51,395 bases of DNA from Trichomonas tenax (GCA_023091735.1 JALKBU010000289.1:1-51395); one strand, 5' to 3'; positions 1-9,879 are shown, numbered from the stretch's first letter. Made by a program: numbers and translations. The notes: generated by a model from the sequence alone, not told the origin.

Positions 1-133
1 CAAAATTCACTAATAAGGTTTTTTGCTTTTAGCATGCTAATTGTGTCTGCGATTTTAGCGAATTGGCCCATTTTTGCCAATTCGCTCATCTATACCTTAA
101 GTACATACGAAGTTTTCAAAATTTTTTACAATA

Positions 134-140
134 TCATTTC
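134..140 (+). promoter_or_regulatory. Initiator-like element before the first gene
   Basis: The sequence TCATTTC lies 11-17 bases upstream of the ATG at 151. It fits the trichomonad initiator (TCA, then a pyrimidine, then T or A), which normally sits within about 20 bases of the start codon. The same heptamer precedes the VPS8-like gene at 10911. This element is the main reason for choosing the ATG at 151 over the upstream ATG at 34. Confidence 0.5.
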
Positions 141-150
141 AATTTTTTCA

Positions 151-723
151 ATGTCTCTTCCATCGAATTGGAGCCAACAGCTGTCTTCCATCACTGGGGC
201 GTCACCTCCGCTCCTACACAAGAGCGGTCTGATGAAACAAAGCAGGACAACAACCTGTTTATTAAATTCGAAATCCACGAAAAACTTGAAAGAAGGAGAA
301 AAGAGACCAACCAAGGACAAGGACAGCGGCACGACACTCCCACAACCGATAAAGAAGGGCGTGTTTACAAGATCAAGTTCTGTGTCAAATACAAACACAC
401 TTCGCAGTTCGGCGAGGAGTGTACTTAATCAACAAGCTCAACAAAGGGCCTTCCTCAGTTATACAAACAAGCAAACAAATCTTGCACAAAAGATTATCGA
501 TGATGACTTCAAATATGATCGACGCCAAAGAACAAGATCTCTTATCGTTGACAATCCGGTCAAGTTGCAACCAGGACAGTTTCAGGATAATATGGTCGCT
601 GAAGAAGTATTTACAAATGCCAAGAAAACAAACCGAAACATTCCAATGCTGCCGAAGTCGAAGCTGCCGAATGAGCTGACACTGAAGGACGGAGATAGCC
701 AGAGAATCTTTTACTGGGGTTAA
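151..723 (+). CDS. Hypothetical small basic protein
   Basis: A 190-residue protein that I do not recognise. It is rich in Ser, Thr, Lys, Arg and Gln and looks largely disordered. The middle (about residues 45-110) is a run of short polar segments, and the C-terminal third is a little more structured, with NPVKLQPGQF and an aromatic end (RIFYWG). There is no signal peptide or membrane segment if translation starts at 151. The frame stays open back to an ATG at 34, but the extra 39 residues are hydrophobic and unlike the rest, and an initiator-like TCATTTC lies just upstream of 151, so the shorter form is preferred. Its coding strand is convergent with SRP54. A structural role is possible from composition, but no function is assigned. 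Confidence 0.6.
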   Translation: MSLPSNWSQQLSSITGASPPLLHKSGLMKQSRTTTCLLNSKSTKNLKEGEKRPTKDKDSGTTLPQPIKKGVFTRSSSVSNTNTLRSSARSVLNQQAQQRAFLSYTNKQTNLAQKIIDDDFKYDRRQRTRSLIVDNPVKLQPGQFQDNMVAEEVFTNAKKTNRNIPMLPKSKLPNELTLKDGDSQRIFYWG

Positions 724-1200
724 TTTAATTGGAATTATTTAAGGTTGAGAGCGGGAAAATCTTATTCAAACTTAGTTTTAAAAGATGTGTTCATCACGCC
801 TTATATTGTGGTGAACCATTTCTTTAAAACTAAGCGAAATTTGATGTATATTGTTATTTTTGTTTTTAAAAATTTACTATCTAATCATGCATATATTTAC
901 CTTCATAAGAGAACAAGAGCATAGTAATGTGCTGAGTTATAATAGCAAAAGTCGTAAAATTAAAATTATGGAAAGTCTTAAAATGTTGGCGATTTTTAAA
1001 TATCTATGGGTGCTTGCATTCGAAGTATCGTTTTGAACGAAGAGGAAACTATAGCAGGTGTTAACTCATGTGAATCTCGAGTTTTTCATAATCTTATTTA
1101 AATATGTTTCAGATTTTTGAAATAGAATTGAGTGTATGATAGCGAGTTTAAATTTATAGAATGCGATTGCAATAAACATATAATTTTTTAATGTAACAAA
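724..1200. other. Intergenic, convergent 3' ends
   Basis: AT-rich spacer between two convergent genes. A 61-codon open frame at 851-1036 has no recognisable features and poor codon use. I see nothing else in it. Confidence 0.6.
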
Positions 1201-2673
1201 TTATCTTCTTCCCATACCTCCTATGCCACCCATCATGTTCTTCATTACGTTGGCGAGACCACCACTCTGTAATTGCTTGATCATATTCGGGTTCATGCTC
1301 TTCATCATCTGTTGTGCTTGTTGCATCATGCTCTTCTCGCTCATTGCTTCTGGGTTTGCGAGCATCTGCTTGAACATCTTGTTCTTGGAAATCTGAGCGA
1401 ATGCCTTCGCGAATTTCTTCTGCTCTGTAATAACATTTTCGATGACTGTCTTATTCATACCTGTACCTCTTGAGATTCTTGTAATTCTGTTCTTCTCCTT
1501 GAAGAGGCTTGGATCATCAACCTCTTTATCACTCATTGAGTCGATAACAATCAAATACTTTCTAAGTGTTGTTGTGATATCTTCATTCTTAAGACCCTTT
1601 GGAAGTAAATCACCAACACCAAGTTTGCCGATAAAATCTGTAATATTGCCCATACTGAGAATCATTTCGTACTGCTCGTACATTTCTCTGAAGCCGTATT
1701 GGCCCTGCATGATTCTCTTGGTGAGATCAGCTTGCTTTTCCATATCAAGTTCTTCGAGCTTGTTGATGACAGCAGCTGGATCAGCATAACCGAGAATTCT
1801 AGAAATGAAAGAGTTTGGATCGAAAATTTCAAGTTGATCCATTTCTTCACCGGTACCGTAGAAAGCAATTGGGCACTTTGTTGCAGCAACAGCTGACATA
1901 GCACCACCACCCTTTGTACCAGAATCAAGCTTTGTAAGAATAATTGAACCGATATCAACAGCGTTTGAGAATCCCTGAGCCTGAGCAAAGGCAGACTGAC
2001 CAATGTTAGCATCGAGAACGAAAATGATTTCATCTGGTCTGATGGCTGCTTGCATTTCTTCCATTTCCTTGAAGAGAGCTTCTTCCTGTGCGTGCTTACC
2101 TGATGTATCGACAATAATGATATCGTAACGTTCACGTTTGAACTTTTCTACGCCAGCAATAGCAACACTAATTGGATCTTGCTGAATAAGATCGACGTAG
2201 TATGGCAAACCAACACTCTGAGCGTTCTGCATGAGCTGCTCGCGAGCACCAGCTCTGAAAGTATCTGCACCGACGAGACCGACCTTGAAACCGCGCTTCT
2301 TGTAGTAGAATCCGAGCTTTGTGCAGGTTGTTGTCTTACCGGAACCCTGAAGTCCGACAAACATATAGATATTCGGTTGTCCTTTTGTTGGCTTGTAAGC
2401 TTCAACACCTGGGTCGACGAGCTTAACGAGCTCTTTGAGTGTTTGTCTTTCGATGTACTTCTTCTGGGAGACACCCTGAGGGATGTCGGCGAGCTTAATT
2501 GAGTTTAAAGCACCAAGGAATTGAAATACAATCTGATTTGAAACGTCGGCTGATCTTAAAGCGTTGGTCATGTCGATCTTATACTTCTTGAAGAATTCGT
2601 CATCGATAACCTTCGCCTTGTTGAGTGACGCAAGGGTACCCAAAATCTTTTCGCCAAGTTCTTGAAGCACCAT
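1201..2673 (-). CDS. SRP54: Signal recognition particle 54 kDa protein (SRP54)
   Basis: GTPase subunit of the signal recognition particle. It binds signal sequences of nascent chains and SRP RNA, and docks the ribosome at the ER through the SRP receptor. The 490 residues have the full family layout. An N-terminal four-helix bundle occupies about 1-85. The G domain carries P-loop GLQGSGKTT (107-115), the DTSGKH G3 motif and TKLDSGTKGGG. The C-terminal M domain is rich in methionine, ending with many MM and QQ pairs and a Gly-Met tail. The reading frame extends four codons further to a GTG, but ATG at 2673 (MVLQELG) matches the usual N-terminus. The element AAAAGTGACAAAATTA directly abuts this ATG. 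Divergent from CCT2, with about 0.87 kb between them. Identity is very secure. Confidence 0.97.
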   Translation of the reverse strand: MVLQELGEKILGTLASLNKAKVIDDEFFKKYKIDMTNALRSADVSNQIVFQFLGALNSIKLADIPQGVSQKKYIERQTLKELVKLVDPGVEAYKPTKGQPNIYMFVGLQGSGKTTTCTKLGFYYKKRGFKVGLVGADTFRAGAREQLMQNAQSVGLPYYVDLIQQDPISVAIAGVEKFKRERYDIIIVDTSGKHAQEEALFKEMEEMQAAIRPDEIIFVLDANIGQSAFAQAQGFSNAVDIGSIILTKLDSGTKGGGAMSAVAATKCPIAFYGTGEEMDQLEIFDPNSFISRILGYADPAAVINKLEELDMEKQADLTKRIMQGQYGFREMYEQYEMILSMGNITDFIGKLGVGDLLPKGLKNEDITTTLRKYLIVIDSMSDKEVDDPSLFKEKNRITRISRGTGMNKTVIENVITEQKKFAKAFAQISKNKMFKQMLANPEAMSEKSMMQQAQQMMKSMNPNMIKQLQSGGLANVMKNMMGGIGGMGRR

Positions 2674-2689
2674 TAATTTTGTCACTTTT
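2674..2689 (-). promoter_or_regulatory. AAAAGTGACA element abutting the SRP54 start
   Basis: On the coding strand the 16 bases before the ATG read AAAAGTGACAAAATTA. Near-identical elements abut the starts of TRAPPC2L (5741-5752) and the orphan gene at 42186. Read on the other strand it is TGTCACTTTT, a perfect TCA-Y-T initiator facing away from the gene. Its role as a core promoter element is inferred from position and recurrence. Confidence 0.45.
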
Positions 2690-3538
2690 GTCTATGTTAG
2701 AACACTTTATTTTTTCTTGAGATTTTTTACATTTGATTGCACTAGCTTGTAGTTATTTCTTCACTTTATCAAATAAAACTTTGGTGAAATAAGAAGGTTT
2801 TCAATAACATTTATATTTTTGACATGTAAATTTTTATATGACATATTTTATTTTGATGTAAGTGTTCAGATGAATTTCTCATAATGAATAAATAGAGAAA
2901 AATTATTTGGATCGAATTACTCGCTTAATGTACCTCAATTTTGTAATTTTATAATTTTATATTATCATTCCTGTTTGCCCCTGAGAGTGATGCACATGCA
3001 CCTATCAGAAGAATTATAATTATGGGATCGCTCAAGTGAAGTCGTTACTGATATTCATGAATTGTCGTTATTCGTTAGTAAAAATTGATTTTCACACTGA
3101 ATTTGATAGCACTACTGAGCAGCTTTTGAAACATCAACTTTGAGACATGCATTCAAGAATTGAAAAAATCTTTTTGCTTTCGCAATGTCCTTTTCAAATT
3201 TATAATGTGCATAATGTGGGTAAGCTATTTTTATTATTAAAATTAGACGAAAATGATTTGATGGATAATTTGACAAAAACTCCAAGAAATAACAAACGAC
3301 ATCATATATGTCAACCGACTGAAATAGACCAAGCACAGGGATCTGCAGCCATAGGCATAGCGAAGTGACCGTTAACTTGACGTTTTTCAAATCCAGCATA
3401 AATTTAAATCCAATCTTCCCAAATAAACTAGATAATCAGTACCTACACATGATGTAGGACCTATTTCCGCTCTCAAAATCACTTGACCACAAAGGTCGGT
3501 GAGCAAAAGTGAAATTATTAAACGTGTTCTGACCACAT
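2690..3538. other. Divergent intergenic region SRP54/CCT2
   Basis: AT-rich spacer that must hold the promoters of two divergent genes. Just before CCT2 it contains AAAAGTGAAATTATTAA (about 3507-3523), a looser match to the AAAAGTGACA element. A 95-codon minus-strand open frame (3112-3399) is hydrophobic, has no recognisable domain and is not called. Confidence 0.5.
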
Positions 3539-5122
3539 ATGAAGACTGCAGGTGTCCAGCTTTTAGATACAAGTGCCAATGAAGAGCGTGGTGAAATGGC
3601 TCGCATGTCCGCTTTCACAGGCGCTATGGCTATCTGCGACCTTGTTAAGACAACACTCGGTCCAAAAGGAATGGATAAAATCCTTCAATCACTTTCAAAC
3701 CTCGACACTATCAACGTTACAAACGATGGTGCCACTATTCTCAAGTCCATCGTCATTGATAACCCAGCTGCTCGTATTATTGTCGAACTTTCTCAAGCTC
3801 AGGATGCTGAAGTCGGTGATGGTACAACATCAGTCGCTGTTCTTTGCGGCCAGCTCCTCCACGAAGCTGAGAACCTCGTCGGCCAGGGCATTCACCCACA
3901 GACGATCGTTAAGGGTTGGCATGAGGCCGTCCAAGTCGCTTTGAAGGCTCTTGAGGCATCCGCCAAGGACAATTCCGTTGATCAGGCTAAGTTCCGCGAG
4001 GATCTCCTCAACGTTGCTCGTACAACTTTGAACTCAAAGGTTTTGGCCATGGAGCGTAACCAGTTCGCTGAGATCGCTGTCTCCGCCGTCGAGCGCCTGA
4101 AGGATCCATCCCGCCTTGATGCTATTTCCATCGTCAAGGTTACAGGTGGCGCCCTCAGAGAATCTGAGCTCGTCGATGGCCTTATCCTTAAGTGCCAGTT
4201 CGGTGTCGGCCAGCCACAGAAGATCGAGGATGCTAAGATCCTCATCGCCAACACATCCATGGATGCTGATAAGATCAAGATCAATGGTGCTAAGATTGAG
4301 ACAGATTCCCCAGATCAGCTCGCTAAGATCGAGCAGGCTGAGCGCCAGAAGATGCTCAACAAGTGCGACAAGATTGCTGCACACAAGCCATCACTCTTTG
4401 TCAACCGCCAGTTGATCTACAACCTTCCAGAACAGTACTTTACAGAGCACCACATCAACTCCATCGAGCAGGCAGATTTCGCTGGTGTTGAGCGCCTCGC
4501 CCTCGTTACAGGTGGTGATATTGTTTCAACATTCGACACACCAGACAAGGTCAAGCTAGGCTATGCCAAGTGCGTCGAGTCTATCATGATCGGTGAAGAC
4601 AAGCTCATCCGCTTCACAGGCTGCCACGAGCCAGCTACATCCACAGTTGTTCTCCGTGGTGCTACACAGCAGATGCTCGATGAAGCAGAGCGTGCCCTCC
4701 ATGATGCCCTCTGCGTTATCGCTTCCATGATGTCCGAGAAGCGTACAGTCTACGGTGCTGGCTGCTCCGAGATCCTTATGGCTGAGGCTATTGATGCTGC
4801 GGCCCGCCAGACACCAGGCAAGGTCTCCCTCGCTATGGAAGGCTTCGCTCGCGCTCTCCGCCAGATCCCAACAATTATCGCTGGTAACGCTGGCCTTGAT
4901 GCTCCAGAAATTGTTGCTTCTATCAGAGCCGCCCATGCTCAGGGCAAGACGTCATACGGCCTCGACATCAAGAACGGGGGTGTTGGCGATATCGAGGAGC
5001 TCGGCATTACAGAGAGCTTCCGCGTTAAGCGCCAGGTCCTCATCTCCGCTTCTGAAGCTGCTGAACAGATTCTCCGTGTCGATGAAATTATCACATGCGC
5101 TCCAGCTCGCCAGAAACGTTAA
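3539..5122 (+). CDS. CCT2: T-complex protein 1 subunit beta (CCT2)
   Basis: Beta subunit of the cytosolic group II chaperonin TRiC/CCT, which folds actin, tubulin and other substrates by ATP-driven chamber closure. The 527 residues have the family length. Chaperonin motifs are all present: TTLGPKGMDKIL (38-49), TNDGATIL (61-68), GDGTTSV (93-99), and the C-terminal equatorial segment with GAGCSEILMAEAI and DIKNGGVGD. Assignment to beta rests on the N-terminal EERGEMARMSAFTGA segment, NPAARIIVELSQAQD and IHPQTI, which follow the CCT2 pattern better than other subunits. The C-terminus ends in APARQKR, with no Gly-Met tail, as expected for this subunit. Codon use is strongly biased to C-ending codons, the pattern of a highly expressed gene. 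The stop codon is part of TAAAA, which could double as a trichomonad-type polyadenylation signal. Confidence 0.95.
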   Translation: MKTAGVQLLDTSANEERGEMARMSAFTGAMAICDLVKTTLGPKGMDKILQSLSNLDTINVTNDGATILKSIVIDNPAARIIVELSQAQDAEVGDGTTSVAVLCGQLLHEAENLVGQGIHPQTIVKGWHEAVQVALKALEASAKDNSVDQAKFREDLLNVARTTLNSKVLAMERNQFAEIAVSAVERLKDPSRLDAISIVKVTGGALRESELVDGLILKCQFGVGQPQKIEDAKILIANTSMDADKIKINGAKIETDSPDQLAKIEQAERQKMLNKCDKIAAHKPSLFVNRQLIYNLPEQYFTEHHINSIEQADFAGVERLALVTGGDIVSTFDTPDKVKLGYAKCVESIMIGEDKLIRFTGCHEPATSTVVLRGATQQMLDEAERALHDALCVIASMMSEKRTVYGAGCSEILMAEAIDAAARQTPGKVSLAMEGFARALRQIPTIIAGNAGLDAPEIVASIRAAHAQGKTSYGLDIKNGGVGDIEELGITESFRVKRQVLISASEAAEQILRVDEIITCAPARQKR

Positions 5123-5320
5123 AAATGATGATATTAAAATAAAGTTTGCTGGTTTTAAGGTAAAATATTACATTTATAACTTTTTATTGTTTCATGCAAT
5201 CAATTACACATATTTACACAATGTTACGCATGATATATCAAAAATATATTTATAAAAATATTTGAAATATTGCATTGCAAGGTGGTTGAATTCATGTGTT
5301 ACAAAGTAAAATCAAATAAT

Positions 5321-5740
5321 TTATTGTTGACAAAGAGCATCGATCTGCTTGAAAATCGATTCCGACTTAATAACAGAAAATGGCTGGTAAAATGGATCCA
5401 TAAAAGCGCTAAAGATTATCTTTTTGATTTTCTCGCTGAGCGTTTTCATTTCTTCATCTTTAATGGGGAGATTATGGAATGTGAAAATCACAATCTTGTA
5501 ATTCAAGTTAGTTTTGTAACCCCATATCTGGAATCTATCAGAAGTTTGAAGATTTCCTAGCCACTGGTTTGTAGCTTTCGTTTTAGATTCGGCATCAGGA
5601 ACATTGTCGAAATAATCGAGAGAGCAGAATAAAAGTGTGTCTATTTCCTGATCGCGCTTCTCAGTGCAGTACCTGCGAAGCAGAATAGGGTTATTATCTG
5701 GTCCTATTGCCGCAACACACGCAATTTTTTTATCACTCAT
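5321..5740 (-). CDS. TRAPPC2L: TRAPP complex subunit 2-like (TRAPPC2L/Tca17, sedlin family)
   Basis: Longin-fold adaptor of the TRAPP vesicle-tethering complex, which acts at ER-Golgi and Golgi membranes as a Rab exchange factor. The 139 residues match the usual size. The protein opens with MSDKKIACVAAIGPDNNPI, a sedlin-type first strand. It continues with LFCSLDYFDNV, then the DRFQIWGYKTNLNYKIVIF central strands, and ends with AFMDPFYQPFSVIKSESIF, equivalent to the NPFY/F-P helix region of TRAPPC2L. The open frame runs 33 codons further upstream, but ATG at 5740 gives a canonical N-terminus and is directly preceded by AAAAGTGACAAA. It is flanked by CCT2 (convergent) and VPS18 (divergent). 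TRAPPC2 proper is the main alternative. Confidence 0.85.
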   Translation of the reverse strand: MSDKKIACVAAIGPDNNPILLRRYCTEKRDQEIDTLLFCSLDYFDNVPDAESKTKATNQWLGNLQTSDRFQIWGYKTNLNYKIVIFTFHNLPIKDEEMKTLSEKIKKIIFSAFMDPFYQPFSVIKSESIFKQIDALCQQ

Positions 5741-5752
5741 TTTGTCACTTTT
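5741..5752 (-). promoter_or_regulatory. AAAAGTGACAAA element abutting the TRAPPC2L start
   Basis: Coding-strand AAAAGTGACAAA is immediately followed by the ATG. The spacing and sequence match the element before SRP54. It decides the start of this gene against 33 upstream in-frame codons. Confidence 0.45.
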
Positions 5753-6262
5753 AGAATAAAATAATTTGACATTTTTTATTTTACATAATTTCACTTGATA
5801 AAAATATTTTGTTTCACAATTTTTACTGAAATACAGCACAAATTGTATTTTTCACTTTTTGTAATACGACTTTTGTTTTTGAAAATTTGTCAAATAAATT
5901 AAAAATTCTATTATTTACATGACAAAATAAAATCACAATAAAAAATAATCAATTATATAGCTCAATTTCTAATATTTTTTGATTCTAAATGCATAGTATT
6001 ATAATGTATTATATAGATAGTATGTGTGCAAGTTTTGGATGGATGGTAAAATTATTTTGATATCACGAACTTCAGTAGAAAAAACTTTTGCCAATATTTT
6101 ATTTTACATGACAGAATGAATGACTGATTCACACAACAAAATTGATAAAAAAATTCGTTATTGTTTTTGATGTAGATCAATATAGAAACAAAATCAAATA
6201 ATGTTTGTATAAAACATTAGGGTCCACCACCAAATAATGTTTGTAAGGGTCTGTAAAATAAA
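5753..6262. other. Divergent intergenic region TRAPPC2L/VPS18
   Basis: Very AT-rich. AAATAATGTTTGTA occurs twice (about 6196 and 6232), close to the VPS18 start. No open frame here encodes the beta-propeller missing from the adjacent VPS18, so that domain has not simply been split off upstream. Confidence 0.5.
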
Positions 6263-7918
6263 ATGCTGAAAAGGCATCTCCTTATCCCACAACGTGTCGG
6301 AAACTTTAAATGCCCGATGATCCAGGAGTTCCTTGCCACAGGGCAGTACGGCAACGCCGCGCGACAGCTCATCAACTTAAACACTCCGTTCAACCAATGC
6401 TTTTTATATCTGTCGAACTCTCCAGAAGCCTTGATTGAGTATTTCACACTCCTCATCAAGGAGAAATACCAAAGTGACCCACAAAGGAGGAAAGTTATAT
6501 GCAACTTGTACGTGAATGTATTGCTTCCTCAGTACCTCCTTAAAACACCGGAGGAACAGACATCGCTCATTGACAAATTCATCGCGTTCGTCAAGGAAAA
6601 CAAGGATTTCATCGAGAAAAGAGTCCTCTACAAGAGTATTCGCGATTGCGCCATACTTCCTCTTCTTCGTGAGGCATACTTGATTTTCGGCGACTATACA
6701 GAGTACTTGAAGCTTTATTTCGAGTATGTTAACTACGCAACAATCACTGTTGAAGAATTTAATAGATTATGGGGAATTATGGTGAATATCCCTCTTAACG
6801 AGCAACAAGTGCTCTTCAAATCGTTCCCACTCAATTTCATGAAATTCGTCATGAGAAACTGGAGAACATTCACACGTCGCCCAACATGCGATCCAATTAT
6901 GCCCGCAATCTGCGACATCGTGTTTGCTGAGCCACTCGACATGGAAGCTTGCAACCTTTTGCAGGCAATCATGGAGAAAATGTACACAAGAGGCAAAGAC
7001 GGTGGAACACATACAAATGCACAGCGAAACCTTTATTACATCCTTCTCGCACGCACAAACAACCAGCAAAAGATCGAAGAATACTTCAAGAACTCGCAGT
7101 GGCTTAAGCTTCCACACGACTTCTTGCTGAGATGGCTCAAGCGTCGTGGTCTTGAAGTTTTGGCTTCACAGTTCTGCGCACATCTCTTTGATCGCCACTA
7201 TCTTGCTGTTACATACTCAATCATCGCTGCCAACAAGGACAAGTCAATCAGACCAGTTTTGGATCTCCTCACGTCTGCTCTCAATGAGGCTGAAGATCGC
7301 CGTGAGTGCTGGCTTCGCGCGCTTGAGAACACACGCAACATGAAGGGAAGTGGCGACTCGGAGTCTGATGGATGGAGAACATTGTTAGAAACAGCTGTTA
7401 CTTCATGCGTTCTTACTCTCGATGATATCTTCCCACTCATGCCACAGAACATGAGTATCGACAGCTTCCAGTCCACAATTTTGAACTCAATCAAGGACTA
7501 CAAGTCAGACAACACTGCTGCCAACCAGCGCATCAACCAGTTCATCAATCGTGCAAGCTCCCAGAGAGAACTTATTTCAAGAGGCACACAATTACGTGTC
7601 GAGCTTGATTCACTTGCGCAGTGCGCTCTTTGCAAGCAGTCTATTTATAAGGATAGATTCTTAGTTTTCCCATGTTATCACACAGTTCACATCAAATGCC
7701 TTCTTTCCAACATGAACTTGTTCTACACAGCTCCAGAAATGCTTAACCTGATCTCTTTGACATCTAAGGCATCAAAGTCTGAAAATGCTAATAAGCTCTT
7801 ATCGGAGTATATCTCAAGATCTTGCCCAATATGCGGCGACTTATCTGTTAGAGTACTCGATAAGGACTTCATTCTCAGGGAGGAAGTCGATGCTCGTGAA
7901 ATGTGGAAATTAGATTAA
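6263..7918 (+). CDS. VPS18-like RING protein lacking the N-terminal propeller
   Basis: Resembles the C-terminal half of VPS18, a core subunit of the HOPS and CORVET tethers that act at endosomes and lysosomes. It has 551 residues, whereas VPS18 usually has about 950-1000. Residues 1-430 are an alpha-solenoid. The segment LTLDDIFPLMPQNMSIDSFQ followed by KDYKSDN matches the VPS18 helical region just before the RING. The zinc module has C454, C457, C471, H473, H476 and C479, then after an insert C521-P-I-C524 and the typical VRVLDKDFI tail. The N-terminal WD-type propeller is absent, and upstream DNA is AT-rich and non-coding. Codon use is like other moderately expressed genes here. The stop is TAAA. 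Either the propeller is encoded elsewhere or the tether has a reduced form. Confidence 0.8.
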   Translation: MLKRHLLIPQRVGNFKCPMIQEFLATGQYGNAARQLINLNTPFNQCFLYLSNSPEALIEYFTLLIKEKYQSDPQRRKVICNLYVNVLLPQYLLKTPEEQTSLIDKFIAFVKENKDFIEKRVLYKSIRDCAILPLLREAYLIFGDYTEYLKLYFEYVNYATITVEEFNRLWGIMVNIPLNEQQVLFKSFPLNFMKFVMRNWRTFTRRPTCDPIMPAICDIVFAEPLDMEACNLLQAIMEKMYTRGKDGGTHTNAQRNLYYILLARTNNQQKIEEYFKNSQWLKLPHDFLLRWLKRRGLEVLASQFCAHLFDRHYLAVTYSIIAANKDKSIRPVLDLLTSALNEAEDRRECWLRALENTRNMKGSGDSESDGWRTLLETAVTSCVLTLDDIFPLMPQNMSIDSFQSTILNSIKDYKSDNTAANQRINQFINRASSQRELISRGTQLRVELDSLAQCALCKQSIYKDRFLVFPCYHTVHIKCLLSNMNLFYTAPEMLNLISLTSKASKSENANKLLSEYISRSCPICGDLSVRVLDKDFILREEVDAREMWKLD

Positions 7919-8102
7919 ATATTTTATTTATGGTCATAGGAAATAATCTATATCTTTATTTATAAACATATATAACTTTGAAATCTGAACATTCCAAAAG
8001 ATGAATCATAATGATTTCTTTAAAATGATGTTAATGAAAATATTAAATGATTCATCACAAATGATAATAAAAAGTCCATCAATATTGATAATTTCTTGAA
8101 AG

Positions 8103-8918
8103 CTATCCACCTAAAAGAAGGATTTCTTGTTCCTTTTCACGTATCTCTTTGGTATAGCGGCATATTTCGTTCCTTAGAGCAATAGCGCGCGCTTTATATG
8201 CAGCGAGTCTCACATTTAATCCAAGGATCTTTGCTCGATATGATTCTTCTGATTCTTTGATACTTTCGATAGTATTCTGTGATGAAATAGTTGTATTGCT
8301 TTGTGCTGATTGTTGTTTATTACGTTTTGCAACTGCGTTATCGAGGGTTTGTAAGTAATTCATGATTGTATTTTTCATTTCTTGTTTCTTGTCCGCATGC
8401 ATCTTTAATAGCTCTTCATTCTTAACAAGTTCTAATGCCAACGTGTTTTTAAGTTCTTTTTGTTTCTCAATCACTGATGGAAGAAATTCTTCAATTTGTT
8501 GAATGTGATAGTTGAGTTTATTTCTTTTTGTTGCCAATTCTGCATTCTGTAGAGCAAGATCTTGAAGATCATTAAAGAATTCTGCGTATCTTTTGTCATT
8601 TTTTGTTGATATTTTCTTATCTTGTTGACTATTCTTGATATAAATAGATTCTCTCGTCATTGATCTCCACAGTCTAAACGATTTAGCAAGCAAAATCTTA
8701 TTATTCGTGTAATTTAAAATATGAATTAACGGAAACTCACAAGAATGGCGCTCGTAATACATTGAAGCCCATTTATTGAAGAATTTCGCGCGCAGAATTT
8801 TATTCCTAACAATAGTAAATGATCCAAGTTTTTCACATGATGAAGGATCATTTTCCATTTTGATCTCAATCTCGATTTTTATTGCTAATAACTGCTTCCA
8901 TTGCTTTATATTTATCAT
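8103..8918 (-). CDS. Coiled-coil protein with two Sfi1-like repeats
   Basis: A 271-residue, Lys/Glu-rich protein of unknown identity. Two segments share one pattern: NKILRAKFFNKWASM (39-53) and NKILLAKSFRLWRSM (73-87), 34 residues apart. The consensus KIL-x-AK-x-F-x-x-W-x-SM is that of centrin-binding Sfi1 repeats, found in centrosome and basal-body proteins. Residues about 100-180 and 215-265 are predicted coiled coil from heptad-like Leu/Glu/Lys spacing. There is no membrane segment. Translation may start at ATG 8918 or at an internal ATG at 8858; nothing decides between them. A basal-body or cytoskeletal role is an inference from the repeats only. Confidence 0.7.
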   Translation of the reverse strand: MINIKQWKQLLAIKIEIEIKMENDPSSCEKLGSFTIVRNKILRAKFFNKWASMYYERHSCEFPLIHILNYTNNKILLAKSFRLWRSMTRESIYIKNSQQDKKISTKNDKRYAEFFNDLQDLALQNAELATKRNKLNYHIQQIEEFLPSVIEKQKELKNTLALELVKNEELLKMHADKKQEMKNTIMNYLQTLDNAVAKRNKQQSAQSNTTISSQNTIESIKESEESYRAKILGLNVRLAAYKARAIALRNEICRYTKEIREKEQEILLLGG

Positions 8919-9879
8919 TTTTCAGCAAAATTATTGCGATATAAATTTATAATATCTGCAAATCATGATTTCTATAACCTTAATTTAACGAAAGAATGCT
9001 GATGCAGAGAAAGTTTTATCTGGTATAAATAAATGAAAGTTAAATATTATAAAAGATAGAATATCTGCCAAACTACATATGGATAGTGTAGTGAAGAATA
9101 GAATATACAGAATTATCATAAAATCAAATTTTCCTGGTATTTTAGATCAATTTTTGAATATCAAACAAAAAATTGTTCTAGACATAGGTGAACTTTTGAA
9201 TGCTTCATAGCATTAATTCTCAATGCATTTATTATGATGCTAGTCAGTTAAAATTCCAGAAACACTAAAACAAAAAGTATTTTTGGACAACCATTAATTC
9301 TTATTCCTTCATTTTATTATTATGGATTGTTTTCAAGGACACAGACAATATTGATATATATATATATATAGGGTATCGAGAAACCTCCGCAGCATCCAAT
9401 GACTGGTAAATGATCAATACATATCCTAATCAAATTCATTTTTAATATCTAGGTTTGATCTTTAATAGTTAGAGAGTTAACTCCATTTTTGTAACATTGA
9501 CAAATTTTGAAGACAAATACAAGTTTGATATTACATATTAGAAATGTATAGGCTATGTAGCAATATGTTCAGATTGTTTCCATCTATCTCCTATCTAGAG
9601 ATGCTACGAAGATTTATTTTATGTATGATAGTTGGTGGACAAATGAAAATATTATTATAAGATATGAAGAGTTAGATACATGAATTGTTTCTTCTCTAAA
9701 TATTTCATCAATTAGGAATCCAGAACGAATAGATAAGCAATTTAAATGATAAAGAGAAATATTCCAGAATAAGTCATACTGAATGAGTATTGATCTGCCG
9801 AAAAATTGTTTATGTTACAATTAATTAATATTAACTGCTCTGTTCCGTGACAACTAAACATTGCACAATTTTGAGAACT
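8919..9879. other. Gene-poor AT-rich region
   Basis: No convincing coding potential on either strand. It contains an (AT)n tract at 9354-9370. The DNA lies between the Sfi1-like gene and a decayed beta-helix gene. Confidence 0.5.
9354..9370. repeat. (AT)n microsatellite
   Basis: Seventeen bases of alternating A and T in gene-poor DNA, likely length-variable. Confidence 0.8.

Noticed and set aside
2674..2685. GTG start four codons upstream for SRP54
   Set aside because: Nuclear eukaryotic genes use ATG; the ATG at 2673 gives the canonical N-terminus.
3112..3399. 95-codon minus-strand open frame between SRP54 and CCT2
   Set aside because: No recognisable domain. It lies in the divergent promoter region, and its AT-rich hydrophobic codons are what chance frames here look like.
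5270..5560. 96-codon plus-strand open frame opposite TRAPPC2L
   Set aside because: Antisense shadow of the well-supported TRAPPC2L gene.
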